Source: Candidatus Heimdallarchaeota archaeon (GTDB lineage Archaea; Asgardarchaeota; Heimdallarchaeia; Hodarchaeales; LC-3). Taken from it: 6,148 nt of DNA. The notes below the pieces were generated by a model that searched no databases, had not been told where the DNA came from, and saw nothing but the letters and a program-made list of their open reading frames with translations. The translations under genes were made by a program, and so were the position numbers. Where the stretch lies: contig DAHXPE010000371.1 of NCBI GenBank assembly GCA_027364495.1, positions 1 through 6,148 of the forward strand, in the 5' to 3' direction. How positions within the stretch are numbered: position 1 is the stretch's first letter; each line of letters opens with the position of its first letter. Of this stretch, positions 1-5,322 are shown one piece after another.

Positions 1-67
1 GATACTCCTCGCCTTCAAACTCTTTTTTCAGGGTTGTATCCCTATTTCATTTTGGAATGGATTAATT
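1..67 (+). other. Upstream stretch; possible 3' end of a cut-off gene
   Basis: This stretch is visibly less AT-rich than the other intergenic regions. Two + strand frames besides that of the ATPase are open from the window edge: one stops at 63-65, just before the ATPase start, and one runs to a TAA at 100-102, overlapping the ATPase start. Either could be the tail of a truncated upstream gene, but neither fragment is long enough to recognise. The ATPase's own frame is also open back to the edge. I see no Shine-Dalgarno and no convincing TATA box. Confidence 0.25.
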
Positions 68-877
68 ATGCCAGCAAAAGTAATAACCTTTCATTCATAT
101 AAAGGAGGAACAGGTAAGAGCTTTTTATCTTTAAACACAGCAGCCTATCTGGCAAAAGTTGAAAACAAAAAAGTAATAATCTTTGATTATGATTTCAGGG
201 CTCCAACTTTATTCCACAAATTTCAACCCAATATTTCAAAAATACATTTTCTAAACGAATTCTTGGACGGTAAGTTTTCAATAAGTGAAATGGTTTTCGA
301 TCAATCTGAATTCCTTCAAAATGGATCAGATCAAGAAATTTTATTTCATTTAGGCTATGCTTCTCCCAAATCTCGAGATATTCAAGAAATGCAGATGAAA
401 ACTCGTCAGTGGCAACAAAAAGCTTTAACAATTTTAATGGGAGGATTACTTCAAATTAAAAATCAGTATGATGTTATTATTATCGATTCATCACCTGGTA
501 TAACGTATGATAGCCTGAATGCTATGTCTAGTTCTGATGCTGTCATTCTTGTAGCTACACCAGATTTGGTCGATATCCAAGGAACTGTTGATATGAGCTC
601 AGAAATATATCCATCCCTAGTAAAATTTGGTGCTCAGCCTGCTCTTGTCCTCAACAAAATTCCTTGGGAAGCGCCTAATAAGCTCTATGAAACCTCACAA
701 ATTTTAAACAAGTTAAAAAGTGAAGCAGATTTACCTGTCATTTCTCAATGTCCTTGTTTTTGTGATTCAACATTGATTCATAACACAATTTTAGTCAAAG
801 AAAATCAGCAACATCCCTTGATAAAAAATATTCAAGAAATTGTTACTCATCTAAATAGTATTGAGCCGCGCGAATAA
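68..877 (+). CDS. MinD/ParA-family P-loop ATPase
   Basis: A 269-residue ATPase of the SIMIBI MinD/ParA/Mrp group. Seen: the deviant Walker A KGGTGKS at residues 12-18, with the signature lysine K12 before the P-loop that marks ATP-sandwich dimers; the A' motif FDYDFRAPTL (about 39-48); Walker B YDVIIIDSSPG (134-144, Asp140); the switch-like segment VATPD (162-166); and the base-binding LNKI (195-198). The length is normal for a MinD-type protein, and the ATG at 68 puts the P-loop at the usual distance from the N-terminus, although the frame is open further upstream. No basic amphipathic C-terminal helix of the MinD type is evident. Residues 228-232 read C-P-C-F-C, an unusual cysteine cluster near the end of the core. 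It is followed after 33 bp by a membrane-protein gene on the same strand, so it probably acts at the membrane with that partner (inference). The family is certain; whether it positions, partitions or regulates something is not visible. Confidence 0.9.
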   Translation: MPAKVITFHSYKGGTGKSFLSLNTAAYLAKVENKKVIIFDYDFRAPTLFHKFQPNISKIHFLNEFLDGKFSISEMVFDQSEFLQNGSDQEILFHLGYASPKSRDIQEMQMKTRQWQQKALTILMGGLLQIKNQYDVIIIDSSPGITYDSLNAMSSSDAVILVATPDLVDIQGTVDMSSEIYPSLVKFGAQPALVLNKIPWEAPNKLYETSQILNKLKSEADLPVISQCPCFCDSTLIHNTILVKENQQHPLIKNIQEIVTHLNSIEPRE

Positions 878-910
878 TAATTTTATCCAATTTTCAATGA
901 GACTATAAGC

Positions 911-2347
911 ATGAGTTCTCAAAAACCGTTAAATTTATCCTGGATTCGACGAAGACGGTATCAAGGAAAATTCATTGCGTATTACGATAATATTATTTAC
1001 GCCAGTGATAGCTCTTATTCTGATTGTAAGCATAAGGCTCGTGAAAACCTTTCAGGGAAACTTGATATTCGAAAAAATTTATCTTATACTTACATAGAGA
1101 AAAAGAGTACAATTCATAGGGGTATGCTTATTGTATTCCTTGGGTTTTTACTTTTTGAATATATGTTGTATGAACTGCTCTCTTCACCTTTATTGTTCTC
1201 ATACAAAAAAATTGAGATTTTTATTTTTTATAATTCGGTAATATTATCAATTTTTTTAGCTTCTATTCTGATTATTTCACCAGTAGTTCATTCAAAGAAC
1301 TTTTTTGGAACAATTGGAGAAGCAATTGTTAATAAAGAGAGACAATTAGGTTGGGAGGTTGCATTGAGTGGGGTTTTAATTTTTATTTTTTTAGCTACTA
1401 TCGTTATTGAAATTACAACTTATATCGAATTTAAAATTGATTTGAATGTATTTTTTATCATCCTTCCTGGCTTTTTATTATTTCTTCAAGTGTGGTTTAC
1501 TTTACGTGAAGATAGAAAACTTAAGAAATTACATTATTCACTAATTGACCTAATAACTCTTCAAGATCGCTTAACTTATAGTGATATAGCATCTTATTTA
1601 TCCGAAATTCCTCAAATTAAAGATAAAAATATTTCAGACACAAACCCTTTACTTTTAACTCTTGAAGCATCATTAGAATCACCTTTTTCACTTACTAGAG
1701 TTATTGCTTTTCGAATTTTATTCAGAGATTTAGCAATAATGCTTGGGTCTATAGTTCTTTCTTTTGGTATCGGATATATTTTATTTATAGATAATTTGGT
1801 AACGAATTTAATCGCTACAAGAATTTTTGGCTCTTTTTTAGCAGCTGGCCTATTGCTCTTTTATGCCTTGGTGAAAAAATCTACATCAACTCTATTTGCT
1901 GAATCTTTTATAAAAAGCCATCCTCATTTTATGCTTCGTCCTGGTGGGGCGGACCGAATTTATATGAAATTTTTTCCTATCGAAGTAACTCAAATGAAAG
2001 AAAAATCAATTCTAACTATTTTACGTCAAAGCGTTTTATTAACAGCTGGTTTAGGTTTTTTTTTCCTACTCTATGGAATTGAATTAGTCCTATTAGTAAA
2101 TTTCTTTGGAAATTATCCCATAGATTTAATAAATTCTTTAACTTTAGCCTTTGGAATGATTCCAGTTTTTATCTTCATCCTTTATGTAGCACGAGCAGGA
2201 ACAAAATCATGGATTTTAAGTATAGAAAACAGTATGGTTGAATTAGATCAAAAACTTGAGACTGAAATTGGATTAAATCCTAATCAAATTTTGGGATACT
2301 TACATGAAGCTCAATTAAAATACAATGAAATTTATAGGTCAAGATAA
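911..2347 (+). CDS. Polytopic membrane protein with DUF5678-like N-terminal domain
   Basis: A 478-residue protein of unknown function. Residues about 11-65 form a soluble domain containing YQGKFIAYYDNIIYAS (17-32), which matches the pattern of the small DUF5678-type domain (G-K-[YFW]-[IV]-A plus a short hairpin, then a helix and a final strand). This is recognised by pattern, not by a search. About eight hydrophobic segments follow, near 71-90, 102-124, 150-170, 178-197, 275-293, 303-321, 371-397 and 408-427. A cytosolic-looking loop of about 75 residues (199-274) lies between segments 4 and 5, and another at 322-370 contains LRPGGADRIY. The tail from 430 is helical and charged. There is no signal peptide. 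The gene starts 33 bp after the MinD/ParA-type ATPase stop, so the two are probably co-transcribed. I infer a membrane partner for that ATPase. I do not recognise the membrane domain; transporter, sensor and scaffold are all possible. Confidence 0.75.
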   Translation: MSSQKPLNLSWIRRRRYQGKFIAYYDNIIYASDSSYSDCKHKARENLSGKLDIRKNLSYTYIEKKSTIHRGMLIVFLGFLLFEYMLYELLSSPLLFSYKKIEIFIFYNSVILSIFLASILIISPVVHSKNFFGTIGEAIVNKERQLGWEVALSGVLIFIFLATIVIEITTYIEFKIDLNVFFIILPGFLLFLQVWFTLREDRKLKKLHYSLIDLITLQDRLTYSDIASYLSEIPQIKDKNISDTNPLLLTLEASLESPFSLTRVIAFRILFRDLAIMLGSIVLSFGIGYILFIDNLVTNLIATRIFGSFLAAGLLLFYALVKKSTSTLFAESFIKSHPHFMLRPGGADRIYMKFFPIEVTQMKEKSILTILRQSVLLTAGLGFFFLLYGIELVLLVNFFGNYPIDLINSLTLAFGMIPVFIFILYVARAGTKSWILSIENSMVELDQKLETEIGLNPNQILGYLHEAQLKYNEIYRSR

Positions 2348-2371
2348 AATCAATTACATTTTAAAACATAT

Positions 2372-2396
2372 CCCTAAAGGGGTTTTTATCTTTTAT
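2372..2396 (+). terminator. Probable terminator of the ATPase/membrane-protein unit
   Basis: About 25 bp after the membrane-protein stop there is a small CCC-TAAA-GGG hairpin (2372-2381). It is followed by GTTTTTATCTTTTA, a T-rich tract of the kind that ends archaeal transcripts. The T-tract overlaps the stop codon of the convergent regulator gene. The stem is weak, so the T-tract is the stronger part of the evidence. Confidence 0.4.
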
Positions 2397-2709
2397 TCCC
2401 TTGAGTTACATTTTTAAGAAAATAAATTGTCGAAGGACGTCCTTTTTTGGATTTTGACTTTATTTTGAAATCAAATTCTATAAAATTTGACAGATAGAGT
2501 CTATTTAGTGCATCATAAACAGAAGAACGAGGTAATTGCAGCTCTTTACAGATTTGCTCTCTAGTTTTCCCTGAATTATTTTTTGATAAGAATTCATAAA
2601 TTGATCGGTCTGATGGATTTTTTAGCCCAATTTGCTTAAATTCCAACTGTTCAGGTTGATAGTCTTCAAATTCGCTATAAATTGGTATTTTATTATCATG
2701 GATTGACAT
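2386..2709 (-). CDS. Small winged helix-turn-helix transcriptional regulator
   Basis: A 107-residue DNA-binding protein. After a variable 28-residue N-terminus, residues 33-44 form helix 1, TREQICKEL (49-57) helix 2, and PRSSVYDALNRLY (60-72) the recognition helix. A basic beta-hairpin wing ends in GRPSTIYFL (90-98); the GRP-x-x-x-Y pattern is common in archaeal and bacterial winged-helix regulators of the MarR/TrmB/ArsR type. No ligand-binding or dimerisation domain is attached, so any effector would have to bind the wing or N-terminal region. It lies downstream of mptA on the same strand but is separated from it by 171 bp with T-tracts, so it probably has its own promoter. A perfect palindrome sits about 29 bp upstream of its ATG, which suggests autoregulation. 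No Shine-Dalgarno is visible, so the mRNA is likely leaderless. The fold assignment is strong; the target genes are unknown, with itself and mptA as the nearest candidates. Confidence 0.8.
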   Translation of the reverse strand: MSIHDNKIPIYSEFEDYQPEQLEFKQIGLKNPSDRSIYEFLSKNNSGKTREQICKELQLPRSSVYDALNRLYLSNFIEFDFKIKSKSKKGRPSTIYFLKNVTQGNKR

Positions 2710-2730
2710 AAGATAAAATTAGAGACTTCT

Positions 2731-2745
2731 TTAAAATAATTTTAA
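2731..2745 (-). promoter_or_regulatory. Perfect palindrome at the regulator promoter (candidate operator)
   Basis: TTAAAATAATTTTAA is a perfect inverted repeat with 7-bp arms around one central base. It is centred about 29 bp upstream of the winged-helix gene's ATG. For a leaderless archaeal mRNA this is where the TATA box sits, so a protein bound here would compete with TBP. AT-rich DNA produces such palindromes by chance, so the position is the main support. Confidence 0.35.
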
Positions 2746-2794
2746 GACAGGGATCGAAATCTCACTAACCATTCAAATTCAAGTTGTTTATATG

Positions 2795-2805
2795 AAAAAA
2801 AAAAA
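2795..2805 (-). terminator. Second T-tract downstream of mptA
   Basis: A run of 11 A on the + strand is a run of 11 T on the mptA coding strand, about 75 nt past the mptA stop. Archaeal RNA polymerase terminates at such U-tracts without a hairpin. It may be a back-up to the nearer tract at 2866-2875. Confidence 0.45.
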
Positions 2806-2865
2806 TTCAGACTCTAAATGTCAAATAAAAGAAGGTGAACGTTCTAATCTAGAGAAAACAGTATT

Positions 2866-2875
2866 AAAAAAAAAA
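2866..2875 (-). terminator. T-tract terminator directly after mptA
   Basis: Ten consecutive T on the - strand begin 5 nt after the mptA stop codon. This is the expected form of an archaeal intrinsic terminator. With the tract at 2795-2805 it suggests that mptA transcription ends before the downstream regulator gene. Confidence 0.55.
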
Positions 2876-2880
2876 TAATG

Positions 2881-3708
2881 TTAAACAGTATCAAATCTTT
2901 TGATGGATCCACGAGCAACGACATCATGCTTGTGAATGCTCTCCTCTGATATAACTTCAGCCTCAAAATTTAAAATTTTGCCTAGGAATTTTTGATCTGC
3001 CTTTGCTAATAAATTTCGACAAACGTCCTCTACAAATAATGGATTTTCGAACATTCTTTTAACTACCCAAGCCTCATCCACAGTTTTTAGTACGGAAAAC
3101 GTTGGACTAGAAAAAGAATCTTCAAGAATATCAATTATTTCCTCAATTGAAGGTAAATCAGCTCCTGAACCGCTTATGGAAAGAGAAGATTTTGCACGTT
3201 GAACATGTGTTCTTTTCCCTTCAGCTACAGCTAAAGCATGTGGACACGCTGTATTACCTGATGCGCCTACAGTTAATTTATGATAGTTATTTACAGCACC
3301 ATTACTGGATGTGAAATATTCAACAGGATAAACCTCTATCGATCTCCTTTTACTTTCTGGTGTCAAAACCTCGTGAGCATATTCAAATTTCATTTTAATA
3401 AAACTTGTTTTGTAAGTAAAGCGTTGTTTTAATGTTTTCAAGATTCTATTAGTAAGTTCATCAAAACCTTGTGCTTCATTCAGAGTTTCATCTGCCAATA
3501 TTTCAGTAACAGATTCAACAAGTCTGCTCATATGAACTCCTTTAAGGTGAGGAGGCAAATCTACAACAACTTCAACGTCAGTAATAAAACGATAATGATG
3601 AGGTTCATTATTGATTCTTACAAAGGTTTTAAGGTTTTTAACTCCTACATTAGTTAGATAAACTTCATAATTAGGTTTTTGATCTTGTGTTTGGATAGTT
3701 GTATCCAT
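2881..3708 (-). CDS. mptA: GTP cyclohydrolase MptA / GCYH-IB (COG1469)
   Basis: This enzyme opens GTP to start pterin synthesis. Characterised archaeal MptA makes 7,8-dihydroneopterin 2',3'-cyclic phosphate, whereas related GCYH-IB (FolE2) enzymes make the triphosphate; the sequence alone does not say which applies here. Seen in the 275 residues: an N-terminal strand VYLTNVGVKNLK (16-27) typical of the archaeal branch; GVHMSR (57-62); TACPHAL (153-159) with the metal-binding Cys155; THVQR (167-171) with His168; MFENPLFVEDVCR (219-231) with Glu221; and ESIHKHDVVA (256-265) with His259 and His261. All expected metal-site positions are present, so it should be active. The usual CPC at the cysteine motif reads CPH. 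Length is close to the family norm of about 260-310. The ATG at 3708 is the only sensible start, since the next Met is residue 60. It lies divergent to a Mer-like gene and near a PTPS-III gene, which fits tetrahydromethanopterin or folate precursor synthesis. An inverted repeat lies just upstream. Confidence 0.93.
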   Translation of the reverse strand: MDTTIQTQDQKPNYEVYLTNVGVKNLKTFVRINNEPHHYRFITDVEVVVDLPPHLKGVHMSRLVESVTEILADETLNEAQGFDELTNRILKTLKQRFTYKTSFIKMKFEYAHEVLTPESKRRSIEVYPVEYFTSSNGAVNNYHKLTVGASGNTACPHALAVAEGKRTHVQRAKSSLSISGSGADLPSIEEIIDILEDSFSSPTFSVLKTVDEAWVVKRMFENPLFVEDVCRNLLAKADQKFLGKILNFEAEVISEESIHKHDVVARGSIKRFDTV

Positions 3709-3728
3709 TATAACCAGCTTTTATATGT

Positions 3729-3757
3729 TTAGATTAATATTGTTCTTTCTAATCTAA
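3729..3757 (-). promoter_or_regulatory. Inverted repeat upstream of mptA (candidate operator)
   Basis: TTAGATTA (3729-3736) and TAATCTAA (3750-3757) are perfect 8-bp inverted arms with a 13-bp spacer. The arm centres are 21 bp apart, two DNA turns, so a dimer could reach both from one face. The arm nearer the gene overlaps where the TATA box of a leaderless mptA mRNA should be (about 25-30 bp upstream of the ATG; - strand ATATTAAT). A stronger-looking TATA-like ATATAAAAG at 3718-3726 lies only about 14 bp from the ATG, too close for ordinary initiation at that start. Repression of mptA by a pterin- or regulator-dependent protein is an inference. Confidence 0.4.
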
Positions 3758-3790
3758 CTAATTAAATTCAAAAAATTTAATTTTTAAAGA

Positions 3791-3820
3791 TTATAAAACG
3801 GCAATAATTTATCATATATG
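3791..3820 (+). promoter_or_regulatory. Candidate TATA elements for the luciferase-like gene
   Basis: TTATAAAA (near 3791-3798) and CATATATG (near 3813-3820) lie about 54 and 32 bp upstream of the ATG at 3849. The second would give a nearly leaderless mRNA, the usual archaeal arrangement. A third TATA-like TTTATAAA at 3831-3838 is too close to the start codon. No Shine-Dalgarno is present. In DNA this AT-rich the choice is uncertain. Confidence 0.3.
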
Positions 3821-3848
3821 TTTCACCAAATTTATAAATTTAAATTCA

Positions 3849-4742
3849 ATGATCAGATGTGTTTTCTTGATTATTTCAATAGCCTTACCTAGTAATGTTT
3901 CATATTTGGAAAAAAATTATTTAGTTGATCTAGCAAACCAATCTCATTTAGGCATTTTTGTCAGTGATTTACCTCAAAACCATGATTTATTTCAATTATT
4001 GACTATATGGAGGATTAAATATTCAAATATCCCAATTTTAGGGACTGCTATTATAAGTCCTTTTAATTATGATATTCAATTTCTTAAAAAACAGATAAAG
4101 ACAATTTATGAGCTTTTTAATTCTGGAATTGAGCTAGGCTTTGGATTAGGCGACAAAAACTTGTTGAAAATGGTCATTGATAATCGGCTTGATAATTTTA
4201 AAGAAATCATAACTCAATTAATTGATGATTCAGATATTCAATTACAATCTAATCAGTTTTCTCTCGCTGGATCAGGAAAAAAATTAATTGATTTTGCAGG
4301 AATAAAAAATATAGGATTAATTTATAACGGAATTATATCTTCAAATATAATTTCAACAATCAATGCAAAAAATACTAGAAATAACATCTCAAGTTATATT
4401 ATGGTTGATGTAAATGATTATAATTCATTATCTCAAGGATTTGTTTCAATTGTATCAAGAATTATAACAGGTTTATCAAAAACTGAATTAAAACGTCTTC
4501 AAATTGACTTAAATGATGTTGAAATCATTAAATCTAATCTAGTGCAAAAAAATCCACCTGAATACAGAACTTGGTTACCAGAAAATGTAATAGAAAAAGT
4601 AGCTATTTTTGGTTCCAAGGAAACCGTTCTTGAGAGAATTTACTCATTCAAACAACTTGAAATCAAGCAAATTATTTTGTCCATTGCTGGGAAAGCTAAA
4701 AAAGTCGAATTTATAGAGTATCTGAATAAAGAAATAAATTAA
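3849..4742 (+). CDS. Luciferase-like (LLM) family protein, Mer-like, divergent
   Basis: A 297-residue TIM-barrel protein of the bacterial-luciferase/F420-dependent oxidoreductase family, closest by eye to methylene-tetrahydromethanopterin reductase (Mer, usually about 320-330 residues). Seen, in order: strand 1 CVFLIISIALPS (4-15); LGIFVSDL (34-41), equivalent to the family W-[IV]-[ST]-D-H; PILGTAIISP (62-71), the strand that carries the cis-peptide contacting F420 in family structures; ELGFGLGDKNLL (95-106), matching Mer's LGIGPGDKATF; SLAGSGKKLIDFAG (138-151), matching the G-x-x-G-P-x-x-L-x-x-A-G segment; and VAIFGSKETVLERI (251-264), the typical C-terminal G-[ST]-x-E motif. Family-typical residues are lost: His after Asp40 is Leu, the Arg of G-R before the L-G-x-G-x-G-D loop is replaced (S-G at 92-93), and the Arg of N-P-x-x-R-x-P is missing. 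It is divergent from mptA and converges on the PTPS gene, with 7 bp between stops. Likely F420- or flavin-linked C1 or pterin chemistry, but the substrate is unproven and a non-catalytic role is possible. Confidence 0.75.
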   Translation: MIRCVFLIISIALPSNVSYLEKNYLVDLANQSHLGIFVSDLPQNHDLFQLLTIWRIKYSNIPILGTAIISPFNYDIQFLKKQIKTIYELFNSGIELGFGLGDKNLLKMVIDNRLDNFKEIITQLIDDSDIQLQSNQFSLAGSGKKLIDFAGIKNIGLIYNGIISSNIISTINAKNTRNNISSYIMVDVNDYNSLSQGFVSIVSRIITGLSKTELKRLQIDLNDVEIIKSNLVQKNPPEYRTWLPENVIEKVAIFGSKETVLERIYSFKQLEIKQIILSIAGKAKKVEFIEYLNKEIN

Positions 4743-4749
4743 ACCAAAT

Positions 4750-5160
4750 CTAACCATTTAAAATTGAATATTCTGCGTAATTATTGGGTCCTTCGTAAAT
4801 TCGTACCTTTTTTAACCAAGAATCCTGAGGGATTATTTTATTTATTTCTTCAAAGAAATATTTTGCAAGATTTTCAGTAGATGGATTGATTTTATCAAAA
4901 GGATCGACTTCATTAATAAATTTATGGTCTAATTTTAATGCTAATTCATCAACTTTGTTTTTTAAAACCAAAAAGTCTATTGCAAAACCAGTTCGTCGAT
5001 TAATGTGATTTGAGGAGACAAATGCCTCAACCTCAAATGTATGACCATGAACATCCTCATCAATAAAAGAACCCAGATTATTCGGATCTTCCAAATATTG
5101 TCTAATAGCATGTGCTGATTCAAACTGAGCTTTTGTTCTGATAGTAAATAATTCTTTCAT
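4750..5160 (-). CDS. PTPS/QueD-family protein with PTPS-III signature (COG0720)
   Basis: A 136-residue enzyme of the 6-pyruvoyl-tetrahydropterin synthase fold. Seen: FESAH (13-17) with zinc ligand His17; DEDVHGHTFEVE (34-45) with zinc ligands His38 and His40; a G-x-x-x-D-F-x-x-L-K segment (58-67); LDHKFIN (77-83) with the catalytic Asp78/His79 pair; STENLA (94-99); and YEGPNNYAEY (122-131), with Glu123 in the pterin-anchoring position. The catalytic Cys of QueD (C-x-x-x-HGH) is absent. Instead Glu35 sits three residues before HGH, the E-x-x-HGH form of PTPS-III, which makes 6-hydroxymethyl-7,8-dihydropterin by cleaving the side chain. That fits a tetrahydromethanopterin or folate role next to mptA better than an archaeosine (preQ0) role. 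I chose the ATG at 5160; a GTG three codons upstream (5169) is the alternative. No Shine-Dalgarno is seen. The fold is certain; the subtype is likely. Confidence 0.88.
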   Translation of the reverse strand: MKELFTIRTKAQFESAHAIRQYLEDPNNLGSFIDEDVHGHTFEVEAFVSSNHINRRTGFAIDFLVLKNKVDELALKLDHKFINEVDPFDKINPSTENLAKYFFEEINKIIPQDSWLKKVRIYEGPNNYAEYSILNG

Positions 5161-5322
5161 CAAAATCACATGGTTACTTTGTTAATCACAAAAAATAAAT
5201 GATAATTAGTTGGATTTAATTTTAATATAAATATAAATTGGATGTTAAAAAATAAATTAAATAGGGAATCATGCTCTTAAATGAAGTATAATTAGTATTA
5301 ACAAATATTAGAGAAAAATTTC
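5161..5322. promoter_or_regulatory. Divergent intergenic region between PTPS-like and AKR-like genes
   Basis: This very AT-rich region must hold both divergent promoters. TATAAT at 5287-5292 lies about 33 bp upstream of the ATG at 5323 and suits a short-leader mRNA for the + strand gene. On the - strand, TTTATTTTTT (about 5193-5203) is the best TATA-like stretch for the PTPS-like gene. I see no convincing inverted repeat, RNA structure or small ORF. Confidence 0.3.

Noticed and set aside
195..431. A 78-codon - strand ORF inside the ATPase gene
   Set aside because: It lies wholly within the well-supported P-loop ATPase on the other strand and shows no domain pattern.
2745..2775. A tRNA T-arm-like stretch (GATTTCGATCCC on the - strand)
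   Set aside because: The G53-C61 closing pair and the 5-bp stem do not form, and no anticodon arm or acceptor stem can be drawn around it.
2843..2851. TCTAATCTA, also found at 3748-3756 in the mptA inverted repeat
   Set aside because: Similar words recur in this AT-rich window, including inside the LLM gene. Without an inverted partner here it is probably chance.
2792..2878. A 28-codon lysine-rich + strand ORF between the regulator and mptA
   Set aside because: Its lysine codons come mostly from the two A-runs, which are better explained as T-tract terminators of mptA on the other strand. It has no recognisable motif and sits antisense to that 3' region.
3469..3657. A 62-codon + strand ORF inside mptA
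   Set aside because: It is fully antisense to mptA, whose motifs are clear. It has no family features.
5161..5322. Search for a riboswitch or structured RNA in the divergent region
   Set aside because: No G/C-containing stems or known pterin-riboswitch elements are visible; the region is simple AT-rich DNA.
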